64,000 nucleotides of DNA, from NCBI GenBank assembly GCA_963744735.1, contig CAVUVH010000002.1:1-64000 (forward strand). Reading direction: 5' to 3'. Origin of the DNA: RPQJ01 sp963744735. Its GTDB lineage: Bacteria; Pseudomonadota; Gammaproteobacteria; Steroidobacterales; Steroidobacteraceae. Below are positions 33,763 to 42,205 of this stretch, piece after piece. The position numbers were made by a program, and so were the translations under genes. The notes under the pieces were generated by a model, which had not been told where the DNA came from, searched no databases, and saw nothing but the letters and a program-made list of their open reading frames with translations. How positions within the stretch are numbered: position 1 is the first letter of the stretch; every line of letters starts with the position of its first letter.

Positions 33763-34218
33763 GGGGCCACTCCGTTCTTCTCGCGCACGACCCGCAGCCA
33801 GGCCGAGCTGCCCTCGAGCGCCGGTCGACCGGCGGTTGCAGCTGCTGGATCGCATCCAGCCCGCCCGGGCATGCGCTCGGCGCCTCGCCAGGCCTCGACC
33901 CAGACGCAGCGCATCTCGGGCTTGACCTCGCAATTGCCGTTGGCGCGGACGCCGCCGCACGGCCCGTTGCGCAGCTGCTTCGGGCAGTTCATCGGGCAGG
34001 ACATGCCGGTGGAACTCAGCACGCAGCTGGCCGCACATGCGGCAGTCGAACAGCAGGCCCTTGACGCCGCGCTCCACGGCCGCCACGGGCCGCTCCAGGC
34101 GCTTGTAGCCGATGCGCTCGAGCAGGGGGTGCAGGCGCACCAGCACGCCCTCGAAGCCCTTGTAGAAGCTCGCAAGGCCGCGCGCGTGGCGGACCGACCA
34201 GAGGCGGACGGCGTACAT
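33759..34218 (-). CDS. metV: MetV-like protein (MTHFR C-terminal domain family, PF12225), frameshifted
   Basis: This small cysteine-rich protein reads MYAVRLWSVRHARGLASFYK at the start and, after a shift, CRMCGQ followed by SCPMNCPKQLRNGPCGGV and NGNCEVKPEMRCVWVEAW. The spaced cysteines suggest metal or Fe-S binding. In acetogens MetV pairs with MetF and changes its electron partner. The direct metV-metF overlap seen here therefore suggests a MetVF-type methylene-THF reductase. It is shorter than some MetV proteins. The cysteine pattern, rather than overall length, drives the call. Confidence 0.75.
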
Positions 34219-34233
34219 CAGGCCTTGCCAGCG

Positions 34234-34563
34234 TCAGGCGGCGGGCTTGAACGGCTCGGCGAGATTGACGTCGATGCCCTTGGCGCGGATCAGGCGCTCG
34301 AGGTCTTCGTCGCTGTAGCGGGCTTCGATGGCCGCGGCCGCGCTCTCGGCTTCGGCCTGCAGGTCGTCACCGCAGGCGGCGGGCGGGCTGCGGCGCCAGT
34401 CCTCGAGATAGGCGTCCGAGCTGCCGCGGCCGGCGCGCATCGCGGCCCGGTCGACCGCCTCCTGGAAGCGCTGCGACAACTGCACCTTGGCCGTCTCGCG
34501 GGCCCGCTTGACGACGACCTGCGCGGGCATGTCGCGCCAGGAAATGATGATCAGCGACGCCAT
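34234..34563 (-). CDS. PF13769 ('virulence factor') domain protein, function unknown
   Basis: An intact 109-residue protein beginning MASLIIISWRDMPAQVVVK and continuing LSQRFQEAVDRAAMRAGRGSSDAYLEDWRR, a recognisable small family annotated only as 'virulence factor'. I recall it beside MTHFR and corrinoid methyltransferase genes, so the virulence label is probably uninformative. It overlaps the DUF1638 gene by 13 bases. A role in the methyl-transfer or MetVF complex is inferred from context only. Confidence 0.78.
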   Translation of the reverse strand: MASLIIISWRDMPAQVVVKRARETAKVQLSQRFQEAVDRAAMRAGRGSSDAYLEDWRRSPPAACGDDLQAEAESAAAAIEARYSDEDLERLIRAKGIDVNLAEPFKPAA

Positions 34564-35195
34564 GCAATCTTCTCCCAGGTGACGGGTTGCTCGCGACGGG
34601 CGGCGACGGCGGCGAGACCGGTCGCCAGCTCGCCGTAGCCCGTCAGGTGTTCCTCATAGGCGAGTCCGAGCCTGGCGGCCGCGGCGCGCGCCTGCCCGGC
34701 GAGCTCCCGGTCCGGCGCCTGCGCCAGGTAGACCAGCTTGCGGTAGTTGCCGAAGTAGTCCTGCAGCAGTTCCGGGTGCCGGTCGAGGCCGAGCCCGCCG
34801 ATGACCAGCCGGTCGAAATGACGGACCAGGAAATCGGTCAGGTAGAACGTGCCGGGCTCGGCGTCGGCCAGCTGCGCAAACGCCCCGGCCGTGGCAAAGA
34901 ACTCGTAGCAGTGCGCGCCGGGCATGCGCTCGACCTTCTCATCCCGCAGCACCTCGTCCAGCCGTCCGCCGGTGCCGCAGTCGGCGTAGGCGACGAAGAT
35001 CTGCTGGTAAGCGGTCCGGGCCGCGGCGATGGCTTCGCGCACGGCGGCGGGAATCTGCTCGGGACGGTTGTGCAGTTCGGGCGGCAGGCACTGGATGTCC
35101 AGCGACGACCAGCCGTTGAGCCGCTTCAGGGCGACGATCTCGTGCGCCAGGGCACCGCAGGCGATCACCAGGACGGAAGGTTCGCCGCCGCCCAT
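34551..35195 (-). CDS. DUF1638 family protein
   Basis: An intact 214-residue protein with features of the family: VLVIACGALAHEIVALKRLNGW near the N-terminus, VAYADCGTGGRLDEVL in the middle, and PGAHCYEFFATAG before GTFYLTDFLVRHFDRLVIGGLGLDRHP. DUF1638 genes are commonly found with corrinoid methyltransferases, and conserved cysteines (ACG, DCGTGG, AHCYEFF) hint at metal or cofactor binding. It lies directly after the corrinoid protein (10-base gap). The function is not established; corrinoid handling or maturation is my inference. Confidence 0.85.
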   Translation of the reverse strand: MGGGEPSVLVIACGALAHEIVALKRLNGWSSLDIQCLPPELHNRPEQIPAAVREAIAAARTAYQQIFVAYADCGTGGRLDEVLRDEKVERMPGAHCYEFFATAGAFAQLADAEPGTFYLTDFLVRHFDRLVIGGLGLDRHPELLQDYFGNYRKLVYLAQAPDRELAGQARAAAARLGLAYEEHLTGYGELATGLAAVAARREQPVTWEKIAWRR

Positions 35196-35205
35196 TGCAC
35201 GGGAA

Positions 35206-35913
35206 TCAGTGCGCCGCGGCAGCGATCGCCGAGCGGCGGGCCGCGATCATGGCCTTGGCCGTCTCGACCGCGACGGCGGCGTCGCGGCAATAGGCATCGG
35301 CACCGATCGCCTTGGCGAACTCCTCGTTGAGCGGCGCGCCGCCGACCAGGACGATGTACTTGTCGCGCAGGCCCTTCTGCTTGAGGGTGTCGATCACGAC
35401 CTTCATGTAGGGCATGGTGGTCGTCAGCAGCGCCGACATGCCGAGGATGTCGGGCTTGTGCTCTTCGAGCGCCGCCAGGTAATTCTCGACCGGGTTGTTG
35501 ATGCCGATGTTGATCACTTCGAACCCGGCGCCCTCGAGCATCATCGAGACGAGGTTCTTGCCGATGTCGTGGATGTCGCCCTTGACGGTGCCGATCACGA
35601 TCTTGCCGATCGGCTCGGCGCCGGTCTCGGCCAGCAGGGGCCGCAGGATCTCCATGCCGGCCTTCATCGCGTTGGCGGCCAGCAGCACTTCGGGCACGAA
35701 CAGGATGCCGTCGCGGAAGTCGATGCCGACGATGCGCATGCCCTCGACCAGGGCGTCGTTGAGGACCCTGTCGGGACCCCAGCCGCGGCTCAGGAACAGG
35801 TTGGTCGCTTCGACCACCTCGTCGCGGAGACCGTTGTAGAGGTCGTCATGCACCTGCTCGACGAGTTCTTCGTCGTTGAGGCTGTTGAGGTCGAAGGCTT
35901 GGTCGTCGGACAT
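35206..35913 (-). CDS. Corrinoid (B12-binding) methyl carrier protein, MttC/MtgC type
   Basis: An intact 235-residue methyl carrier. An N-terminal four-helix cap (LNDEELVEQVHDDLYNGL to PEVLLAANAMKAGMEIL) precedes a Rossmann B12 domain with the base-off signature DIHDIG inside GTVKGDIHDIGKNLVSMML, followed by MSALLTTTMPYMKVVI and VGGAPLNEEFAKAIGAD. The start at ATG 35913 (MSDDQAF) is preferred over 35934 because it fits the family length. It is the first gene of a seven-gene operon whose promoter carries the shared operator. It should serve both MttB homologues in this window, since no second carrier is present. Confidence 0.95.
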   Translation of the reverse strand: MSDDQAFDLNSLNDEELVEQVHDDLYNGLRDEVVEATNLFLSRGWGPDRVLNDALVEGMRIVGIDFRDGILFVPEVLLAANAMKAGMEILRPLLAETGAEPIGKIVIGTVKGDIHDIGKNLVSMMLEGAGFEVINIGINNPVENYLAALEEHKPDILGMSALLTTTMPYMKVVIDTLKQKGLRDKYIVLVGGAPLNEEFAKAIGADAYCRDAAVAVETAKAMIAARRSAIAAAAH

Positions 35914-35936
35914 GCGGACTCCCCGGAACTGCACCG

Positions 35937-36000
35937 ATTCTAGGCATCAGGACACCTGTCCTGTGACGCCGCGGCGACATGTGCTTGTCACGATGCGACA
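35937..36000 (-). promoter_or_regulatory. Shared operator and -10 box of the corrinoid operon
   Basis: On the minus strand half-sites TGTCGC start at 36000 and 35979, 21 bp apart, with GACAAGC starting at 35989. The -10 TAGAAT (35942-35937) starts 37 bases after the second half-site start. Geometry and core match the sites at 27334 and 52925. Confidence 0.75.
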
Positions 36001-36227
36001 TTTGCCGCGCACTGTAAAGAGCGCCGGCCGTCGTCCTTTGGCGACCGTGACGGTGGCACGGTTGAATCTATTTTTTCGCTAGGTCGATGATTTCTGCCAG
36101 CGCCTCCAGGCCGCTGCGCGAACAGCCTCGGGCAGGGCCGGTTCGAGCTTGCGCGGCGCCGTCGCATTCTGACAATCTGCCGGCCCCGTCGGGTCCGCCC
36201 TGGTCCCGGCGGCATTGGAGACACCGC

Positions 36228-37098
36228 ATGGCTTTCGACATCGAGCATCCCTACGTCCTCACGGCGACCTGCGCCAGCCGCATGGGCACGACCGCGCGCG
36301 TGACGACGTTCCTCGCCAGCCGCCGCTTCTACATCGTCGAGATGCAGCAGTTCGACGACACCATCTCGCAGCGGTTCTTCGTGCGCGTGACGTTCTGCGC
36401 CGTGCAGGGCGACAAGGTCGACCTGGCCGGGTTGCGGCAGCAGTTCGAGGAAGTCGCGCAGGCCGAGGACATGGAATGGCAGATCCACGACACCCGCGAC
36501 CGCGCCCGGGTGCTGATCATGGTGTCGAACTACGACCATTGCCTGGAGGACCTGCTGTACCGCCACCGCATCGGCGAGCTGGCCATGGACATCACGGCGA
36601 TCGTGTCGAACCACGTCACGCTGCAGCCCGTGGCGGCGCAGCACCGCATCCCGTTCTTCCACCTGCCGGTGACGGCCGCGACCAAGCCGCAGCAGGAACA
36701 GAAGCTGCTCGAGCTGATCGAGTCGACCCGCACCGACCTGGTCGTGCTGGCGCGCTACATGCAGATCCTGTCGGATCGAGCTGTGCGAGAAGCTGCGCGG
36801 CCGGGCGATCAACATCCATCATTCGTTCCTGCCCGGGTTCAAGGGCGCGAAGCCGTATCACCAGGCCTATGACCGCGGCGTGAAGGTGATCGGCGCGACG
36901 GCGCACTACGTCACGGCCGACCTGGACGAAGGCCCGATCATCGAGCAGATCGTCGAGCACGTGGACCATGCGTTCACGCCGGACATGCTGGTGGCGGCGG
37001 GGCGGGACTCGGAGCGGCGCGCGCTGTCGCGGGCGGTGCGGCTGGCGACGGAACACCGGGTGTTCCTGAACGGCGGCCGGACCGTGATTTTCCGCTGA
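36228..37098 (+). CDS. purU: Formyltetrahydrofolate deformylase (PurU), one frameshift
   Basis: This hydrolyses 10-formyl-THF to formate and THF. An N-terminal ACT-like domain (YVLTATCASRMGTTARVTTFLA) is followed by the formyltransferase-fold hydrolase with INIHHSFLPGFKGAKPYHQ and GATAHYVTADLDEGPIIEQ, carrying the family's catalytic Asn/His/Asp. An extra base near 36776 splits the gene at ILSD/ELCEKL. It is divergent from the corrinoid operon, across the region that holds the shared operator, and would regenerate free THF for methyl transfer and feed a formate dehydrogenase. Confidence 0.92.
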
Positions 37099-37103
37099 TC
37101 TAC

Positions 37104-37222
37104 CACCTCTCCCGCGTCAGCGGGAGAGGTCGGCCGCAGGCCGGGTGAGGGCTCTTACCTCTCCCGCTTGCGGGAGAGGTCGCGCGCAGCGCGGGTGAGG
37201 TCGCGCGCAGCGCGGGTGAGGG
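37104..37222. repeat. REP-like palindrome cluster after purU
   Basis: Two CTCTCCCGC...GCGGGAGAGG units and three GGGTGAGG blocks in tandem, with GCGCGCAGCGCGGGTGAGG repeated twice. Same family as 29033-29080. Confidence 0.85.
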
Positions 37223-37228
37223 CGACCG

Positions 37229-37426
37229 CGACGGTCTATCGGGCTTCCTTCCCGCTCCGGGTCTCACGCGCTTCGTGCTTCGCGTGCGCGAAGCACGGCG
37301 ATCCTTGCTCTCGCGGGCGCTCGACGAGGGTGGCAGCGTCAGGTCGGAAGTTTCATTGCCGCCGAGCGCCTGCGCTCGAGCTGCGGCGTTCGACACGGAG
37401 CGGGAAGGAAGCCCGACAACCCGTCG
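37229..37426 (+). repeat. Structured intergenic element, copy C
   Basis: The arms 37229-37259 and 37396-37426 pair (CTTCCTTCCCGCTCCG with CGGAGCGGGAAGGAAG). The inner stem pairs 37274-37284 with 37287-37297 (CGTGCTTCGCG/CGCGAAGCACG), where copy A has CGTGAATCG/CGATTCACG. The core start, an internal GGTGGCAGCG and the end CTCGAGCTGCGGCG are shared with copy A. No coding potential is apparent. Confidence 0.75.
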
Positions 37427-37431
37427 CCAAG

Positions 37432-37512
37432 CACCCTCACCCTGGCCCTCTCCCGCAAGCGGGAGAGGGAGAAGACCCTCACCCCGGCCCTCTCCCGCAA
37501 GCGGGAGAGGGA
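37432..37512. repeat. REP-like palindrome pair
   Basis: Two near-identical units (CCCTCACC, GGCCCTCTCCCGCAAG, CGGGAGAGGGAG) end just before the dehydrogenase stop codon. With 37104-37426 they fill the 420-base gap between purU and the next gene. Confidence 0.85.
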
Positions 37513-37519
37513 GTCAAGA

Positions 37520-38513
37520 TCAGCGGTTGGAGGGCACGACCTCGTAGCCCGGGGACTTGGGCAGGTCATCGACCATCGTGGCCGGGAAGCCGGTGCCGAG
37601 CACCTTCAGTCCGCACGGTTCTTCGTAGCGCCGGATGATGTTCGGCGAGTTCTCGCGCGGGCCGTACTGTGGCGGCGGCGTCCTTGAAGAGCTTGACGAT
37701 CAGCGGCGACAGCTCGAGCGGCACCTTGTGCTCGATCGCGAGTTGATCGAACAGCCCGACGTCCTTGATCACCAGGTCCATGGTGAAGCCGATGTCACGG
37801 CTGCCGTTCAGGATCACCTGCGACTCGGTCTCGTGCACGAACGAATTGCCCGACGAGATGCGGATGGCCTCGTAGGTCGTGTTCATGTCCATGCCCATCG
37901 CCTTGCAGGTGGTCAGCGCCTCGGCGAGCGCCACCAGGTGCACCGTGCAGAGGTAATTGGTCATCACCTTGAGCATCGAGGCCGAACCGATGGGACCCGT
38001 GTGCAGGATCTGGTGACCCAGGATCGACAGCACGGGCAGGGCGCGCTCGAAGGCGGCCCGCTCGCCGCCGGCGAAGATCGAGATGTTGCCGGTCGCCGCG
38101 CGATGACAGCCACCCGACACCGGGCAGTCCATGGCCGTGGCGCCGACGGCCTCGACCTTGGGCGCCAGCCGCTTGATCTCGGCCGAATCGGTGGTGCTCA
38201 TTTCCAGCCAGACCTTGCCCGGGCCGAGGCCCTGCAGCAGGCCGTCAGGGCCTTCCACGACGGCCGCCGAGATGGCGGGCGAGGGCAGGCAGGTGATGAC
38301 GATGTCGCAATCCCGGGCCATGGCAGCCGGCGACTCGCCGCTCCGCGCGCCGCGGGCGACGAAGTCCGCCACGACCTCCGGGTTGATGTCGCGCACGGTC
38401 AGGTCGACACCGTGGCGCAGCAGGTTCCCGGCCAGGGACGCGCCCACGTTGCCCAGCCCGATGAAGCCGATCTTGCCGATGCTGGATTGGCCGATGCCGG
38501 ATTGCTTGCTCAC
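37520..38513 (-). CDS. Beta-hydroxyacid dehydrogenase (3-hydroxyisobutyrate dehydrogenase family), C-terminal frameshift
   Basis: This NAD(P)-dependent dehydrogenase has a Rossmann motif GKIGFIGLGNVGASLAGNLL, the substrate-binding MDCPVSGGCHRAATG and the catalytic lysine in GSASMLKVMTNYLC. GTG 38513 is the likely start. A slip near 37672 scrambles the tail; the restored frame ends with VDDLPKSPGYEVVPSNR and stops at 37520, just inside the REP-flanked spacer. Family substrates are small 2- or 3-hydroxyacids (hydroxyisobutyrate, tartronate semialdehyde, glyoxylate). The true substrate is unclear, though a link to betaine-derived carbon such as carnitine products is possible. Confidence 0.88.
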
Positions 38514-38779
38514 GCGCGATTCCTCGAACAGTTCGAGGCAGGCTACCGGCAGGCGCGCGGGCTGAACAAGCAAAAAAAATCAGCACACCCGAAAGGAACG
38601 TTGCCTGTCCGCGTGCTGGCGGCATTCGTCGGCGGGCGACGCGATGCGACTGGCAACCGGCGGTGAATTTCAGTACAAGTCATGGGCATCCCATGGGTCC
38701 GCCGGACCCAGCCCAGGCGGCCCGACAGAGGCTGCCGGGCTGCGGGAGACCTGGAACGAGACGCAGCGGGGGCAAGCAG

Positions 38780-40099
38780 ATGACAGCAACGGCGCAGCCG
38801 GCCACGGTGGATGGAGCGGACGAGGTCTCGACGGGCAAGCGCTGGTACGTGCTGCTGGTCATGGTGCTGGTCTACACGCTGAGCATCGCCGATCGTTACG
38901 TCATCTCGACGGTGCTCGAGCCGATCCGCCTGGAACTGCAGCTGACCGATTCCGGCATCGCCTTCCTCACCGGTGTCGCGCTGGCGCTGTTCTACGTGGT
39001 GATGGGCTTTCCGCTGTCCTGGCTGATCGACCGCAGCAACCGCCGCAACATCATCGCGGCGAGCATCATCATCTGGTCGGCGATGACGGCATTCTGCGGC
39101 TTGTCCAAGAATTACATACAGCTGCTGATCGGCCGCATCGGCGTCGGCATCGGCGAGGCGGGCGGCACGCCCGGCGCCAATTCGATCATTTCCGACTACT
39201 TCCCGGCGGCCAAGCGACCGATGGCATTGACGGTGTTCTCGCTCGGCGCGCCGATCGGCGCGTGGCTCGGCGCCGACATCGCCGGCATCATCAATGACGC
39301 CTTCAACTGGCGCATGGTCTTCCTGGTGCTCGGCATCCCGGGCATCCTGGTCGGCCTGCTGATCCTGTTCACGATCAAGGAGCCGAAGCGCGGCCGGCTC
39401 GACCACAAGGGTGGCGACAACGTCGGTGCGTCGCTGGGCGAGAGCATGCGTTACCTGTGGTCGCAGCGGTCCGCAGTGCACGTCATGCTGGCCAGCGCGC
39501 TCACTGCCCTGTGGGGCTGGGGCCTGATGTGGTGGACGCCGACCTTCCTGATCCGCAACTACGGGCTGACCCCGGGCGAGGCGGGCGGGATCCTCGGGCC
39601 GATCCACCTGATCGGCGGCGGCCTGGCGACGCTGTTCACCGGCTGGTGGATGGCACAACCTTCGATGCGGGACCCGCGCAGCATCGTGCGCCTGATGGGC
39701 TGGGGCGTGCTTTGCGCCACCATCGTGTCGTTCGTCATCTACTGGACCCGCAACCTGCAGCTCGCCACCTACCTGTTCTGGATCTTCATTCCGGCGATCT
39801 ATTTCTACATCGGCCCGTGCTTCGGCCTGCTGACCAACCTGTGCGAGCCGCGCATGCGCGCGCAGTTCTGCGCCGCCACGCTGTTCATCGCCAACGTCGG
39901 CAACCTGATCATCGCACCGCAGCTGGTGGGGTTCCTCAGCGACGCGTTTGCACCGGGTCACGTGGCCAACGGCGAATCCCTGCGCATGGCCATGCTGTGC
40001 CTGGTGCCCTTCGGGTTCTGGGCGGTGTGGCACTACTTCCGCTCGACGCGGAAGATCCTCGATGACCAGGAGCGGGCGACGGGCATCCGCCCGGCGTAA
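38780..40099 (+). CDS. Major facilitator superfamily transporter
   Basis: An intact 439-residue carrier with about twelve membrane spans. ATG 38780 starts MTATAQPATV, and the first helix follows GKRWYVLLVMVLVYTLSIADRY. The DRxxRR-type loop appears as LIDRSNRRNII and the helix-5 motif as GRIGVGIGEAGGTPGANSIISDYFP, resembling spinster-like/organic-anion members. The substrate is unknown; it is convergent with a sulfotransferase gene and divergent from the dehydrogenase. Confidence 0.9.
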   Translation: MTATAQPATVDGADEVSTGKRWYVLLVMVLVYTLSIADRYVISTVLEPIRLELQLTDSGIAFLTGVALALFYVVMGFPLSWLIDRSNRRNIIAASIIIWSAMTAFCGLSKNYIQLLIGRIGVGIGEAGGTPGANSIISDYFPAAKRPMALTVFSLGAPIGAWLGADIAGIINDAFNWRMVFLVLGIPGILVGLLILFTIKEPKRGRLDHKGGDNVGASLGESMRYLWSQRSAVHVMLASALTALWGWGLMWWTPTFLIRNYGLTPGEAGGILGPIHLIGGGLATLFTGWWMAQPSMRDPRSIVRLMGWGVLCATIVSFVIYWTRNLQLATYLFWIFIPAIYFYIGPCFGLLTNLCEPRMRAQFCAATLFIANVGNLIIAPQLVGFLSDAFAPGHVANGESLRMAMLCLVPFGFWAVWHYFRSTRKILDDQERATGIRPA

Positions 40100-40102
40100 G
40101 GC

Positions 40103-42124
40103 TCAGGGCGGCGGCCAGCGGTCCCAGGGCGTCGCGCAGCGGCCCGAGCCAGGGCTCGAAGTTCTTCCACTGGTCGACGCCCTCGCGGTTGATCGGGCGG
40201 CGCACCTGCTCCGAACTCGCGGTGTGCACGCGCCGCTCGGTCTTGTGGAACTCGACGCAGGCGGGCTCGAACTCCAGCCCGCAGTAGTCGAGGATGCGGC
40301 GCACGCTGCCCTCGAGGTCCTCGATCACGTCCTCGTGCTGCACGCGCAGGATGCGGCCCGGCAGCGCCGAGTTCCAGTGGTCCATCAGCCGGACGTACAG
40401 CGAGTAATAGCGGCCGATGTCTTCGAGGCCGTAGGTGAACTGCTGCCCCGACGCGAACAGCTGCTTGAAGTTGCTGAAGCAGCAGGCCATCGGCTCGCGC
40501 CGTGCGTCGATGATCTTGGCGTTGGGCAGCATCAGGTGGATCAGGCCCAGGTGCCGGAAGTTGTTCGGCATCTTGTCGATGAAGAACGGCTTGTTGGCGA
40601 CGCGGTAGAGCCGCGTGTCGCGGATGTAGGCCTCGCCGAAGCCGCGGTAGTCGTCGGCCGACGGCAGCGCGAGGACGCCCGGGTAGCGCGCGCCGCTCGG
40701 ATGCAGGGCGAGCGAGCTGACCAGCCGCGGGATGTCGGCCAGCTCCATCGTGCCCTCGACCTGCGAGTGCGAGGCGAGGATCTGCTCGAGCAGCGTCGAG
40801 CCGGCGCGGGGCAGACCGACGATGAAAATCGGGCGCCGGATCATCGCAGCCCCAGCCCTGCCGCTGCTCGAAGAACTCGCGCGTGCAGAGTTCGATCTGC
40901 TTCTGCGCCGTCCGCTCCAGGGCCTCCGGCCGGTAGCTGCATTCCGCCTTCTTGAGCGCATTGCCCCGCGCGTAGTAGCTGGAAGGACTCCGCGTACTCG
41001 CCGCGGTCCTCGTAGGCCTTGCCCAGCGCGAAGCACAGGTGGTAGCGGTCGGCCAGCGGGATACGCGGCGGGCCTCGACCTGCTCGCGCATCGTCGGCGA
41101 GCTGCTCGTCCGTAGAACCGGTAGGTCTTGAGATTGGCCAGGCTCCAGTAGGCATCGCCGAAATTGGGGCGATGCCGCGCGGCCTCCCTGTATGCTCGCT
41201 TCGGCCTCTGCGCGACGCCCCTGTGTCTTCAGCGCATGCCCGAAGTACATGTGCAGGTCGGGGTCGTCCGGATGCTCGCTGCAGCAAGTTCGCGGTACAG
41301 GGCGATGGCGGCTCGGCCGTCGAACCCTGGCTGACCAGGATGCTGGCCAGCGTGCATCCGATGCGCGGATTGTCAGGTTGCGCCGGCATCAGGATCGCGA
41401 TCTGTTCCCGCGCCTCCTGTGACGTGCTGCGGGTCGATCAGCAGCGCAGCACTAGTCGTGCCGGGCCGCGTGATAGCCCGGGATCCTTCGCAGCACTTCT
41501 TCCAGCACGATGGCCGCGTCCTTGGAGAAGTCGTTCGCTGCGCGACCAGGGCCAGGACGCGCAAGCCCTCGATGTCGTCGGGCTTACGCTTCAGGTAGGC
41601 CTCGGATCAGATGCCTCGGCCTCCGCAGGTTGCCGTCCGCGAGCATGCTGCGCGCCGTGACGACCTCGGTGGCGAGGCTGGCGAGCTTTGCGACATGCTG
41701 CGCCGGCGTTTTCTGCCTCGGCTCTGCGCCCGGTCATCGCGTACAGCGACGCGAGCATCCGCCAGCTCGCCGGCAGCGCGGGGTTCAATTCGACGGCCCG
41801 CGAGAACGCCTGGATGGCCTCCGGCGCCTGCCGCAGGAACACGTGGCAATGGCCGCGCTCCTGGAACAGCCGCGGGTAGGTCGGGATGCATGTCCTCGAG
41901 CGCTTCCAGCGTCGCCAGCGCCTCCGGCACGCGCTGCAGGTGGCGCAGCGCCACGGCGCGCATGTAGAGCAGGTCGCGGTGCCCGGGAAGCTGCGCGAGC
42001 AGGCGGTCGCAGGCGGCAGGGCGTCGTCGAAGCGACGCTGCTCGATCAGTTGCTGCAGTTCGCGCAGCTCCTGATCGAGGTCGGGCGCGGGCGGCGGGCT
42101 GCTCGGCGTGGTGGCGGACTGCAT
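40103..42124 (-). CDS. TPR-repeat sulfotransferase, at least six frameshifts
   Basis: The N-terminal half, from ATG 42124 (MQSATTPSSPPPAPD), is made of tetratricopeptide repeats (for example RQAPEAIQAFSRAVELNPALPASWRMLASLY). The C-terminal half is a Sulfotransfer_3-type domain with the 5'-phosphosulfate loop PIFIVGLPRAGSTLLEQIL and the 3'-phosphate region KIIDARREPMACCFSNFKQ, ending near VDQWKNFEPWLGPLRDAL. The precise stop is uncertain because the open frame runs on into the convergent MFS gene; 40103 is the nearest sensible stop in a shifted frame. The acceptor (protein, glycan or small molecule) is unknown. Confidence 0.82.
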
Positions 42125-42149
42125 GCCGGAATGATGACCGATCGGCCGC

Positions 42150-42186
42150 CAAAGCAAAACGGGCCGGTGGGTTGCCCCACCGGCCC
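42150..42186 (-). terminator. Intrinsic terminator of the second TonB receptor gene
   Basis: GGGCCGGTGGG (42161-42171) pairs perfectly with 42176-42186 around a 4-base loop. On the minus strand it is followed by GTTTTGCTTT, a good U-tract, 20 bases after the receptor stop. Confidence 0.85.
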
Positions 42187-42205
42187 GCGTCAAGGCAAGG
42201 ACCGA

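Noticed and set aside
34234..34563. A virulence gene, from the family name of PF13769
   Set aside because: The name is historical; the gene is embedded in a methyl-transfer operon and nothing suggests a pathogenicity function.
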